A DNA stretch of 64,000 nt from Deltaproteobacteria bacterium (GTDB lineage: Bacteria > Desulfobacterota > Syntrophobacteria > Syntrophobacterales > Syntrophobacteraceae). The DNA lies in contig JAKAJS010000097.1 in assembly GCA_021813685.1 (NCBI GenBank), positions 24,363 to 88,362 on the forward strand, in the 5' to 3' direction. Both the position numbers and the translations under genes were made by a program. The notes beneath the pieces are model-generated. The model made no database searches and was not told where the DNA came from. It saw only the letters and a program-made list of their open reading frames with translations. Shown here in pieces: positions 41,057 to 48,564 of this stretch (positions are counted from its first letter, which is position 1; every line of letters starts with the position of its first letter).

Positions 41057-41821
41057 ATGAACAAACGCAAAGGCAAAAACTCCGAACCGATGCGCCGGTC
41101 CACACGGCGTACGCCGCCTTCAGGATTCTATACTCCGTTTCAGGAGTTAGATCAACTGTTTGGACCAACTTTTTCCGCGGGCGACAGCCAAGAGCGAGCG
41201 CCGGCGGGAAAAGTCGAGTTTCATCCTGGCGATATTAAAGAAGAAACCGACGATCGCTCCCTTTTTACGCGTGCGATGTCCGGTGTAAGCCCACTAAACG
41301 GCGGAGTGCGCCAAAAGGTCGCGCTGCGCCCCCGGGCAAGGAAGGCGCCGCGGTTTCTCGCCCGGGAGGAACTCGAGGCCTACGCCCAGCTCGTGGACCT
41401 GGTAGCCGGCCACGGCCCCTTCGAGCTTTCCAACTCCGACGAATACATCGACGGGGCCGTTGTGGGAATTTCTCCCGATGTTTTAAAGAAACTGCGCGAA
41501 GGATATTTCAGCCACCAGGACAGCCTCGACCTGCACGGACTAACCCGGGAGCAGGCCCGAGAGGAGGTGAGAAGCTTCCTGATGGACTCCTTTGCCGCCA
41601 GGACCCGATGCGTACTGATCATCGCGGGCAGAGGCCTCAATTCCAAAGACAGGGAGCCGGTTCTCAAAAACAGCCTGGTCGCATGGTTTTTGCGCGCGCC
41701 CTTAAAAAGAGTAGTCCTGGCATTCGCTTCGGCTCGCGCCTGCGACGGCGGCTGGGGGGCATTCTATGTGCTTTTGCGCAAAAACGGGGACAAGGCCCCG
41801 CTCATCACTCCGGCTCGATGA
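41057..41821 (+). CDS. Smr-domain protein
   Basis: 254 aa. The N-terminal about 120 residues are basic and disordered. A Smr domain occupies about 150-245: SLDLHGLTREQAREEVRSFL (DLHG motif), CVLIIAGRGLNSKDREPVLKNSL (GRGxxS motif), then the final strand AFASARACDGGWGAFYVLLRK. Smr domains of this type are endonucleases or nucleic-acid-binding units; activity in this protein is not known. The 3' end overlaps that of the convergent maf gene by 17 bp (41805-41821). Confidence 0.88.
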   Translation: MNKRKGKNSEPMRRSTRRTPPSGFYTPFQELDQLFGPTFSAGDSQERAPAGKVEFHPGDIKEETDDRSLFTRAMSGVSPLNGGVRQKVALRPRARKAPRFLAREELEAYAQLVDLVAGHGPFELSNSDEYIDGAVVGISPDVLKKLREGYFSHQDSLDLHGLTREQAREEVRSFLMDSFAARTRCVLIIAGRGLNSKDREPVLKNSLVAWFLRAPLKRVVLAFASARACDGGWGAFYVLLRKNGDKAPLITPAR

Positions 41822-42407
41822 TATTTTCCTCCATCAGCCACTCGATACTTTCGGTAAGCGGAAGGCCGACGACATTGGTGTAGGAACCTTCCAGGGAGCG
41901 CACCAAAAAGGCCCCCGCCCCTTGAATGCCGTATGCCCCGGCCTTGTCCAGGGGTTCGCCCGTCTTTACGTATGCCGCTATCTCTCCGCGTGAAAGAAGT
42001 TTAAAGCGCACACGCGTAGCCACCGACCCAAGCCTGCAAATGCGGCCTTCGAAAGCGAGGCAGATGCCCGTAATTACCTCGTGCTCCCTGTTGCTAAGAG
42101 TTTCGAGCATTTGCGACGCCCCCTCTCCATCCGAAGGCTTCCCGAAGATGCGACCGCCGACCATGACGATCGTATCGGCGCCAAGCACCCAGGCGGAGGG
42201 CTGGAGGGCCGAAACGGATTGGGCCTTGAGACGGGCGCAATTTTGCGCAAAAGCCGCAGCGGCTTCCGGGTCAAGGCGCCCCTCCGGAACGTCCGGTTCG
42301 TCCACCGTGCCGGGGCGGACCTCAAAGAAAACGCCCGCAGAGCGCAGCAACTCACTTCTTCGCGGGGAGTTCGAAGCCAGAACGAGGGGCTTACGATTCC
42401 GGAACAT
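41805..42407 (-). CDS. maf: Maf-family nucleoside triphosphate pyrophosphatase
   Basis: 200 aa. LVLASNSPRRSELLRSAGV is the Maf signature. Further conserved segments are PSAWVLGADTIVMVGGRIFGKP, VITGICLAF and YVKTGEPLDKAGAYGIQGAGAFLV. Maf proteins hydrolyse dTTP/UTP or modified nucleotides and affect cell division. Followed on the same strand, in reverse order, by MOSC and Rrf2 genes upstream (42411 and 42880), so it is the last gene of that group. Confidence 0.93.
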   Translation of the reverse strand: MFRNRKPLVLASNSPRRSELLRSAGVFFEVRPGTVDEPDVPEGRLDPEAAAAFAQNCARLKAQSVSALQPSAWVLGADTIVMVGGRIFGKPSDGEGASQMLETLSNREHEVITGICLAFEGRICRLGSVATRVRFKLLSRGEIAAYVKTGEPLDKAGAYGIQGAGAFLVRSLEGSYTNVVGLPLTESIEWLMEENIIEPE

Positions 42408-42410
42408 GGG

Positions 42411-42854
42411 CTATACCGGTTTCTCCCCGACGGGAGTTATCTCGTCGCCGCACCGGATCGGTCCCCCTTCGATCACTTTTGCGAAAACGCCCTCGCGGGG
42501 CATGATGCAGTCTCCGGCCTGGTAGTAAATCGCACATTTTTTATGGCATTCCTTCCCGATCTGAGTGATTTCCACCAGGGCCGATTCCCCCAGCCGGAAC
42601 CTGGTGCCGATCGGAACGGCAGGCCAGTCTATCCCCTCGGTGGCGATGTTTTCGGCAAAATCTCCGAATCCGACAGTCAAACCGGCAGCCCGGGCCTTCT
42701 CGATGCTCTCCTTTGCCAGAAAACTCACCTGCCTGTGCCATGCCCCCGCATGCGCATCCCCCTGAAGGCCGTGTTCGGCGGAAAGCCAAGCCTCCCCGAC
42801 GGTTTCCTTCCGGGTCCCCTTTTTTTTGCTCACGGCAATCGAGACGATTTTCAT
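42411..42854 (-). CDS. MOSC-domain protein
   Basis: 147 aa from ATG 42854 (MKIVSIAVSKKKGTRK) behind GGGGAGAG; the open frame upstream is rejected. The MOSC domain covers nearly all: LSAEHGLQGDAHAGAWHRQVSFLAKESI, FGDFAENIATEGID, GTRFRLGESALVEITQIGKECHKKCAIYYQAGDCIMPREGVFAKV with the invariant cysteine. Stand-alone MOSC proteins are thought to handle molybdenum-cofactor sulfur; in anaerobes they lie near MogA/MoaB genes, but none is here. 3 bp upstream of maf. Confidence 0.88.
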   Translation of the reverse strand: MKIVSIAVSKKKGTRKETVGEAWLSAEHGLQGDAHAGAWHRQVSFLAKESIEKARAAGLTVGFGDFAENIATEGIDWPAVPIGTRFRLGESALVEITQIGKECHKKCAIYYQAGDCIMPREGVFAKVIEGGPIRCGDEITPVGEKPV

Positions 42855-42879
42855 CCGCACTCTCCCCGCTTTCCGACGC

Positions 42880-43332
42880 TCATTTTTCTTGCTGCAGCGC
42901 GCCACATTCTTCGAACCCGCTCGCACCCGGCACCCTGTTCATGAGATCTCTCAAACTGACCGCCTCAAGATGTTCGAAAACGGCCCGGGTGGCCTCCGCC
43001 CAAACGATTCTGGTAACACACTGTTCCGAGCGCTCGCACGCGCCGGCGCTGCCGATACAGTCGGTCAGTTTCAACCCGCCTTCCAGAAGCGCCACCACCC
43101 CCGCAACGGTGATCTCCTCAGGCGGCCTGCCCAGCCGGTGCCCACCCTTTGCCCCGCGAACGCCTGTTACATAGTTCGCCTTTTTGAGGGGCATGACAAT
43201 CTGCTCCAGATACTTGACATCGATCCCCTGTCTCCGGGCGACCACTCCCAACTGGACGGGTCCCTCACCGGCGTGCAGAGCAAGGTCGAGCAAAAACCGA
43301 ACCCCATACCTGCTCCTGGTCGACAGCTTCAT
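42880..43332 (-). CDS. Rrf2-family transcriptional regulator
   Basis: 150 aa. The winged helix starts MKLSTRSRYGVRFLLDLALHAGEGPVQLGVVARRQGIDVKYLEQI, with wing GVRGAKGGHRLGRPPEEITV. Three cysteines at 92, 99 and 105 (DCIGSAGACERSEQC) have the spacing of the iron-sulfur ligands in IscR/NsrR-type proteins, so the protein probably senses iron-sulfur, oxygen or NO status. 25 bp upstream of the MOSC gene on the same strand; target genes unknown. No cysteine desulfurase gene is adjacent. Confidence 0.9.
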   Translation of the reverse strand: MKLSTRSRYGVRFLLDLALHAGEGPVQLGVVARRQGIDVKYLEQIVMPLKKANYVTGVRGAKGGHRLGRPPEEITVAGVVALLEGGLKLTDCIGSAGACERSEQCVTRIVWAEATRAVFEHLEAVSLRDLMNRVPGASGFEECGALQQEK

Positions 43333-43422
43333 GTAAACTCCTCGCGGCGGGCGATAACTGCTGTTGAATAAAAGGTCGTGTATAGTATCGTTTCGACCTC
43401 CCGGGGGTCAAGGGATAAAGCC

Positions 43423-43549
43423 CCACCGCGGAGACGCAGAGTAAAATGCCCTCTAGCGCTTTGGCAGCTTTTGCGGTCGGTGGCAACAGTTCCGGTTTTC
43501 TTGATTACTGAATTCGCTTTCCTCTGCGCTCTTTGCGCCTCTGCGGTGG
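43423..43549. repeat. Palindromic CCACCGCGGAGACGCAGAG repeat element
   Basis: The left end at 43423-43441 and the right end at 43522-43549 (CTCTGCGCTCTTTGCGCCTCTGCGGTGG) are inverted copies around an about 80-bp core. A partial copy of the end sequence (CCACCGCAGAGCCGCTGAGAGCGCAGAGG) lies at 19278 over the phoR stop. Similar CCxCMGAGGCGCAGAG units are widespread in delta-proteobacteria and cyanobacteria. No coding capacity. Confidence 0.6.
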
Positions 43550-43649
43550 AGTTTAGAGAAAGCCCCCCGAAACGCCACGGCAAAAAAATCATTTGGAGTT
43601 TTGCCCGGTAATGTTATTTTAGCCTCATCCCTATGAGGAAGGAATCCCC

Positions 43650-44072
43650 ATGCATTCAAGAACGCTTGTGCTCAGATTTCCCAGAGAAGTTGTCGATAAG
43701 CCCATTATAGTCAACCTGGTGCGCGATTATCACCTGGATTTCAATATTCTCAAGGCCCAGATATTCCCGAGAAAAGAGGGAATGGTGGTAATGGAGTTGC
43801 GCGGTAAGCTCGATGATTTCGAAGAAGGGATCCGCTATCTGGAAGAAGCCGGGGTCCAGGTCGAACCGGTAGGTCAGGGGATTCGCCGTGATGAAGAAAG
43901 GTGCACCCAGTGCGGCGCCTGTACCGCGGTCTGCCTCACCGGAGCGCTCCACGTCACGAGGCCTCAGATGCAGATCGAATTCGATTCGGAACGGTGCAGC
44001 GCCTGCGAGCTGTGCGTAAAGACCTGCCCGGTAAGGGCGATGATTGTCACATTCGATAAGGCCATTGCCTGA
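43650..44072 (+). CDS. NIL-domain 4Fe-4S ferredoxin
   Basis: 140 aa; ATG behind AGGAAGGA. Residues 1-75 are a NIL domain (RTLVLRFPREVVDKPIIVNLVRDYHLDFNILKAQIFP), the ligand-binding fold named after methionine transporters. Residues 80-135 hold two 4Fe-4S clusters: CTQCGACTAVC...  and CSACELCVKTCP. NIL-ferredoxins occur with sulfur-insertion and homocysteine-synthesis genes in anaerobes. Here the downstream neighbour is an IF-2-like protein 138 bp on. Electron carrier; partner unknown. Confidence 0.92.
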   Translation: MHSRTLVLRFPREVVDKPIIVNLVRDYHLDFNILKAQIFPRKEGMVVMELRGKLDDFEEGIRYLEEAGVQVEPVGQGIRRDEERCTQCGACTAVCLTGALHVTRPQMQIEFDSERCSACELCVKTCPVRAMIVTFDKAIA

Positions 44073-44210
44073 CCAATCCGTATCAAAAAGCATCGGTTTG
44101 CGATCCAGTCCCCGATCCGGCACTGGATTGGGACGCTCCCGCGTCTTAGTTTAATGGAATGTATGCTCGATTTGGACAAAGATTTCCTGCAACCGGGACG
44201 GAGTTTCCAA

Positions 44211-44936
44211 ATGGCTGAAAAAAAGCATTCCCATAAGCCTTCAAAGAATGTAAAGCAGGAGATGCTGGACGGTGGAAGCAAAGAGAAGCCGGCGATCGAA
44301 CTGGTGCTCAAGTGCGATACCAAGGGAAGCGTCGAAGCGGTTTCCGCTCTGATTGCCAGGCTCGATGTCCCGGAAGCCGAAATAAAGATTATCCGCTCCG
44401 GAGTGGGAGACATTACCAAGGAGGACCTGCTGATGGCTCTTAGCGGCAGCGGGCTCGTCGTAGGGTTCAACGTGGTGGTTGCCCCCAGGCTGGAGCAGTG
44501 GGTCAAGGAGCATCAGGTCGAGATTCGGCTCTACAAGGTGATCTACAAACTTGCCGAAGACCTCGGGACGATTGCCCGGACAATGGCCCCGGTGGAAACG
44601 GAAGACAAAATCCTTGGCAAATGCGAGGTGATCGCAACTTTCAAATCGAAAAAAGGAGGGGTGATTCTGGGTTGTGAGGTTGTGGAGGGGGCGCTCCAGG
44701 TCGGGAAGCGCTTCCGTGTGGTAACGGCCATGGGCCCGGTGCACAGTTCCCGGATCGAATCGCTGCAGATCGAAAAGCACCCGGTCAAGGAAGCCCACAG
44801 CGGGCAGCAGGTCGGCGTGCAGATCCTGGACTCGACGTTTGGCAAGGTCGGCGATTTCATCGAATGCTACGATGAAATAGTGCGCAGGAAAGAAAAGTGG
44901 TCTCCAAGGGGAGATATTCTCTATATGGGTTCCTAA
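44211..44936 (+). CDS. Stand-alone homologue of IF-2 C-terminal domains
   Basis: 241 aa from ATG 44211 (MAEKKHSHK), behind GGAG; an upstream in-frame ATG at 44154 lacks a ribosome binding site. From residue about 28 it aligns with the two C-terminal domains of translation initiation factor IF-2: KCDTKGSVEAVSALIARL, IIRSGVGDITKEDLLMALSGSGLVVGFNV, VEIRLYKVIYKLAEDL, ILGKCEVIATFKSKKGGVILGCEVVEGAL, GQQVGVQILD. The G domain and N-terminus are absent. In IF-2 these parts contact the ribosome and bind fMet-tRNA. So this protein could bind initiator tRNA without GTP hydrolysis (inference). Not a fragment: start, length and reading frame are clean. Confidence 0.82.
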   Translation: MAEKKHSHKPSKNVKQEMLDGGSKEKPAIELVLKCDTKGSVEAVSALIARLDVPEAEIKIIRSGVGDITKEDLLMALSGSGLVVGFNVVVAPRLEQWVKEHQVEIRLYKVIYKLAEDLGTIARTMAPVETEDKILGKCEVIATFKSKKGGVILGCEVVEGALQVGKRFRVVTAMGPVHSSRIESLQIEKHPVKEAHSGQQVGVQILDSTFGKVGDFIECYDEIVRRKEKWSPRGDILYMGS

Positions 44937-44956
44937 TCAGGATGGAGTGAGAGTAG

Positions 44957-45532
44957 ATGAAGAAATGGGGATGCGCGGCAATCTGTCAAATCGTTATCTT
45001 TTCGGTGGTTCTCTTCCTGCCCCGGACCGGACGGGCTTTTGGCTACAATGCGACCAAAAAATTCGATGAAGCCCATATCACCCTGCCGGCGCCCGATTCG
45101 GTTCAAACGCAGAGGTATCTCGGCCTCCCCGCGATGAAACCGTTTACAGTTGGCCAGATAAAGGCGAAGGTGGTCGTAATCGAGTTCATGAGCGCTCTTT
45201 GCGAATTCTGCTCCCTCAGTGCCGGGACGATGAACACCATTTACCGCACGGTCCAGGAAAATCCGCAACTGGCCCCCAATGTGAAGGTGATAGCAGTAGG
45301 AGTCGCCAGCACCAACTCCCAGCTCGAAGCATTCAAAAAGCAGCACTCCATCTCCTATCCGGTTCTCAATGACGCAAACGGGGCGATCGCCTATGCCATG
45401 GGAAATCTGCCCACCCCGACCACCCTGATCGTTTCTACCAGGACGGGCAAGGCGCTCTACAGCCACGTCGGCCTCATCTGGAGTTCCGACGGCTTCGTCG
45501 AGGAGATTGAAAAGCAGCTCAAGAAGAGTTGA
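44957..45532 (+). CDS. Exported thioredoxin-like (TlpA/peroxiredoxin-type) protein
   Basis: 191 aa. Residues 1-28 are a signal peptide or anchor (QIVIFSVVLFLPRTGRAFG). The thioredoxin fold starts VVVIEFMSALCEFCSLSAGTM with active-site CEFC, and includes VGVASTNSQLEAFKKQHSISYPVLND and the cis-proline NLPTPTTLIV. Periplasmic disulfide or peroxide chemistry is likely. It is the first gene of a run of four same-strand genes (to 47262); the next starts 12 bp after its stop. Confidence 0.85.
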   Translation: MKKWGCAAICQIVIFSVVLFLPRTGRAFGYNATKKFDEAHITLPAPDSVQTQRYLGLPAMKPFTVGQIKAKVVVIEFMSALCEFCSLSAGTMNTIYRTVQENPQLAPNVKVIAVGVASTNSQLEAFKKQHSISYPVLNDANGAIAYAMGNLPTPTTLIVSTRTGKALYSHVGLIWSSDGFVEEIEKQLKKS

Positions 45533-45544
45533 CAAAATACATTT

Positions 45545-46465
45545 ATGGATGCCGAATTCCAAAACAGGCAAAGTGTCCTGAAAAGCTCGATCCTCGGGGA
45601 TTTGCCCGAAGAAGAGCTCGCCGAACTTGCCCGAACGGTTGAAACCCGGCTTGCCTTGCCCAAAGAGCTCATCTATTCCGAAGGCGATCCCCCGGACGCT
45701 TTCTATATCGTCTGTTCGGGTCGGGTAAGGATCTTTGTCAGGCGCAAAAACGGGCTCGAAAGGGAGTTCGCCGTTCGCACAGAAGGCGAACATTTCGGAG
45801 AGGTATCGCTTTTGACCGGCGAGCACCGCACCGTCAATGTCGAAAGCCTCGCCGAAACCCGCCTTCTGGTCTTCTCCAGGGAGCAATTCGACCGTTTGCT
45901 CCGCGACTTCCCGGAATTATCCCGAAAATTCGTGCGCGAAATGCGCAATTGGCTTCTCGAAGACCAGAAAATCATCGAAAAAGAAGCCGATGTTCTTCTG
46001 AGCTCTTCCAGGGCCTCCTGTTTCGATTTTATCCTCGTCCTGGGAATCAGTTTCCTTCTGGCCTTGACCTTCAATTTTCTGAACCCTCGTGGAATTCCTC
46101 TCATCCCGCCGCAACCGGAGCCCGTTCCGGCGATCAGCGCCCCCATGGCCATGCGTGAATACGAGCAGAAAAAGGCTGTGCTCGTGGACGCCATGCCCAA
46201 CAATTTTTACCAGCTCGAGCACATCAAGGGAGCCCTCAACCTGCCGCCGGCCCAGTTCGATCTCATGTACATGGCGAACTTTTCCCAAAGCGAGAACAAA
46301 GACAGGGATATCATCGTCTACGGCAGTACGGTGAGCGGTCCCTACGACCTGCAAACCGCAAACAAACTCATCCTAAGGGGATATAGGAACGTAAGAGTCC
46401 TCGCCGGCGGACTGAGGGCCTGGAAAGCCAACGGCTACCCGGTCGAAAAGAAGGGTTCCCGATGA
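45545..46465 (+). CDS. Cyclic-nucleotide-binding domain, membrane helix and rhodanese-like domain
   Basis: 306 aa. Cyclic-nucleotide-binding (CRP-like) domain at about 12-130 (YIVCSGRVRIFVRR, FGEVSLLTGEHRTVNVESLAETRLLVFSREQF). A membrane helix lies at about 160-178, then a rhodanese domain (about 205-300): VLVDAMPNNFYQLEHIKGALNLP and DIIVYGSTVSGPYDLQTANKLILRGYRNVRVLAGGLRAWKANGYPV. The catalytic cysteine position is glycine (VYG, G260), so it cannot be a sulfurtransferase. It probably acts as a membrane sensor or scaffold. Overlaps the following gene by 4 bp (46462-46465). Confidence 0.88.
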   Translation: MDAEFQNRQSVLKSSILGDLPEEELAELARTVETRLALPKELIYSEGDPPDAFYIVCSGRVRIFVRRKNGLEREFAVRTEGEHFGEVSLLTGEHRTVNVESLAETRLLVFSREQFDRLLRDFPELSRKFVREMRNWLLEDQKIIEKEADVLLSSSRASCFDFILVLGISFLLALTFNFLNPRGIPLIPPQPEPVPAISAPMAMREYEQKKAVLVDAMPNNFYQLEHIKGALNLPPAQFDLMYMANFSQSENKDRDIIVYGSTVSGPYDLQTANKLILRGYRNVRVLAGGLRAWKANGYPVEKKGSR

Positions 46466-46941
46466 TCGCCGGGTTGCTAAAGCGGGTGATAACGAGCGAG
46501 TATCTCTCTTTTACCCTGCGGCTTGTTCTCGGCTTTTTTTTCATCTACGCCAGTCTTGGCAAGATCGCTCATCCCGCCCAGTTTGCCGAAGCCATAGCCA
46601 ATTATCGCCTGGCGCCCTACGTGCTCCTCAACCTCACCGCCGTACTCCTGCCCTGGGTCGAGTTCATCACGGGTCTCTTTCTGATCATCGGATTCAAATC
46701 ACACACCTCGGTAATCGTGATCGGCGTGCTCCTGGTGATGTTCGAAGTGATGATCCTGATCAACATCTACCGCGGAGCCCCCATCTCCTGCGGATGCTTC
46801 GATTCGGGGGGCGAGCCGATTGGATGGGAAAAAGTCTTCGAAGATGCGCTAATGCTGGCCTTTGCCGTGCAAATCTATTATTTTGACAGACTGGAGATTT
46901 TGAAACACTTCAGATCCACAACGGACCAGGGCGCCGGATAG
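46462..46941 (+). CDS. MauE/DoxX-like membrane protein
   Basis: 159 aa, four membrane helices. TLRLVLGFFFIYASLGKIAHPAQFAEAIANYRL is the DoxX/MauE opening (lysine and histidine motif). ISCGCFDSGGEPI is the cysteine-containing loop typical of the MauE group, which works with periplasmic disulfide-forming proteins. Next to a rhodanese-like and a thioredoxin-like gene this suggests an electron or disulfide path between membrane and periplasm (inference). The start overlaps the previous gene by ATGA. Confidence 0.85.
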   Translation: MIAGLLKRVITSEYLSFTLRLVLGFFFIYASLGKIAHPAQFAEAIANYRLAPYVLLNLTAVLLPWVEFITGLFLIIGFKSHTSVIVIGVLLVMFEVMILINIYRGAPISCGCFDSGGEPIGWEKVFEDALMLAFAVQIYYFDRLEILKHFRSTTDQGAG

Positions 46942-46977
46942 CCCCGGCCGGAACCTCATAGCGGCGGTACGTTTTCC

Positions 46978-47262
46978 ATGAGCCTTCTATCGATCATTTC
47001 ACTCTTTTTCGGTTTAACCCTGATATACACGGGTTTTCTTCTCGCCTCGGCAAATCACGTCGCAGCCGGGATCGGGGCAAGCCTTGCAGGTCTGCTCCTA
47101 TGCCTCAGGCCGATGTTCCGTGCGGCGAGGATTTTAAGAGGCCACTCGATGGGAGGCGCTTCCCCACGAACCCTTCCCCGCAACGCCACTCGAAGAGCCA
47201 GGCCCAAAAAGGTCTACCTCAAAATCGTAAAGTCCGAAGACGACAAACCCACGATTCACTGA
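46978..47262 (+). CDS. Small two-helix membrane protein
   Basis: 94 aa, last gene of the run. Two helices (about 4-24 and 27-45) and a very basic tail (RAARILRGHSMGGASPRTLPRNATRRARPKKVYLKIVK). No family recognised. Spacing of 36 bp from the MauE-like gene supports cotranscription. The start ATG 46978 has no strong ribosome binding site (AGCGGCGG). Confidence 0.6.
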   Translation: MSLLSIISLFFGLTLIYTGFLLASANHVAAGIGASLAGLLLCLRPMFRAARILRGHSMGGASPRTLPRNATRRARPKKVYLKIVKSEDDKPTIH

Positions 47263-47299
47263 TGCGGGGTCTAAACCCGCTTCGGAGAAGGAGACACCG

Positions 47300-47788
47300 A
47301 TGGACTGGGAAGAAGTTGTCAGGGACCCGAGCCTTAAAAACCTGCCTTTTAAAATCGAGACCAATAAGTGGGGAAAGATTATGATGGCTCCGGCCTCGAT
47401 TCTTCACGGCATTTATCAAAACCTCATTGGCAGTACCCTTGCCAGGTTGGTCGAGGGAGGGAAGATAGTAACCGAATGCTCCATCCAGACAGCTGAAGGT
47501 GTTCGGGTCGCCGATGTGGCATGGGGAAGTGAATCCTTCATCAAAAAGCACGGCATCAGTATTCTCAAATTTCCCGAGTGTCCCGAGGTTGTTGTTGAAA
47601 TAGAGTCCCCCTCCAATACCGCTTCCGAATTGGAAGAAAAAAGGCATCTCTATTTCCAGGCCGGCGCCCGGGAATTCTGGCTTTGCGAGGAAAATGGCAA
47701 TATGCGTTTCTTCAATCCTGAAGGGGAAATGGGAAGAAGCGATATTTTCGCGGAATTTCCCGCTCGTCTCGACATCGAAGTTGCATAG
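47300..47788 (+). CDS. Uma2-family (DUF820) predicted endonuclease
   Basis: 162 aa; ATG behind GGAGAAGGAG. It matches the Uma2/DUF820 fold of PD-(D/E)XK enzymes: KIMMAPASILHGIYQNLIGSTLARL, GVRVADVAWGS (D), PEVVVEIESPSNTASELEEKRHLYFQAGAREFWLCEENG (E-x-E/S segment). The usual lysine of the E-x-K is serine in this protein (VEIES), as in many family members. Usually about 180-190 aa; here the N-terminal helix is short. Function unknown; frequent in mobile and stress-linked contexts. Confidence 0.82.
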   Translation: MDWEEVVRDPSLKNLPFKIETNKWGKIMMAPASILHGIYQNLIGSTLARLVEGGKIVTECSIQTAEGVRVADVAWGSESFIKKHGISILKFPECPEVVVEIESPSNTASELEEKRHLYFQAGAREFWLCEENGNMRFFNPEGEMGRSDIFAEFPARLDIEVA

Positions 47789-47943
47789 AGCGGGGAAGCG
47801 ATTCGCCTCCGGACAGGAATCGCGCCCACTTTTTCCAGCAGACCGGAACGACCATTTCAAGATCGATCAATGGAAACGATGCTTGTCAACAAGGTGAACT
47901 GTCCGAAACTGTTCTCATGAAGTTCCACGTCCTCGGATAGCCT

Positions 47944-48183
47944 CTATGTCTTCCAGAAGATCGGCTCAGTATAGTCAATATAGGCCTGCGCATCCTTTAA
48001 GAATCGATCGGTCTCCCAACGCGAGGACAAATCAAGCATTCTTTGAACCTGCGCTTCGGTTAGCACACCACCCCGGTAAGCCTCGATCGCCAGGGATTCG
48101 AGGGCACCACGGGACAAGTCCTTCCATCGGTTTTGTATCTGTTGGACAAGTTCATCCGGGACCGAAATAAAGACATCCCTAAT
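47944..48183 (-). CDS. UPF0175-family antitoxin-like protein, no normal start codon
   Basis: The complement frame reads RDVFISVPDELVQQIQNRWKDLSRGALESLAIEAYRGGVLTEAQVQRMLDLSS... and ends FLKDAQAYIDYTEPIFWKT. This is the UPF0175 pattern (helix-turn-helix antitoxin, ALESLAIEAYRxGxLTxxQV). No ATG, GTG or TTG opens the frame: upstream is a stop codon, and the only candidate is ATT at 48183 behind AAGGAG. Either a rare ATT start or a lost start codon. No DUF3368 toxin partner found. Orphan, possibly inactive. Confidence 0.6.
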   Translation of the reverse strand: MRDVFISVPDELVQQIQNRWKDLSRGALESLAIEAYRGGVLTEAQVQRMLDLSSRWETDRFLKDAQAYIDYTEPIFWKT

Positions 48184-48497
48184 GGCTCCTTAAAGCAGGG
48201 GGTGAGCATTTTCACCGCCCGTGGCGGCAACCCTCTAAATATACAGCTTCTCGGCTATTCTGGCACAAAAAACAACAGCAACCCGGAGACGTTCAATTTT
48301 CTCTTCCGGTTAATAGAAATCTTGCAGGCGATATCTTACTTCCCCGGGAAGCCGACCATACCCGTCCATTGAGCGAACTGGTATCCGCCGGCAAAGGACT
48401 AACACGAAATACTCCTTCGAAAATAGAGTAAACAAAGGCAGGCGCAACAGGCAAAATTTCCTTCCCTTTATTCCCCGATGTGGTACAAGAGCGAACC
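48184..48497. other. Intergenic region upstream of the biotin operon
   Basis: About 314 bp with no supported gene. A small inverted repeat (CACCGCCCGTGGCGG) lies at about 48211-48228. The promoter of the biotin operon should lie just upstream of the BirA site. Confidence 0.4.
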
Positions 48498-48531
48498 ATG
48501 GTTAACCTCCACACTGGCCACGGTTAACCAT
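48498..48531 (+). promoter_or_regulatory. BirA operator (biotin operon)
   Basis: ATGGTTAACC, 14 bases, GGTTAACCAT: a perfect inverted repeat with the arms and spacer length of BirA boxes (wTGTtAACC-N14-GGTTaACAw). It lies 34 bp before bioB. When biotin is plentiful, biotinyl-BirA would bind it and block transcription. Confidence 0.85.
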
Positions 48532-48564
48532 AACGCACTCCTCTCCAGGAAAGGCCCTGACTCC

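Noticed and set aside
44154-44210. Upstream in-frame start for the IF-2-like protein
   Set aside because: No Shine-Dalgarno before 44154, whereas ATG 44211 has GGAG at good spacing; the added residues have no IF-2 similarity.
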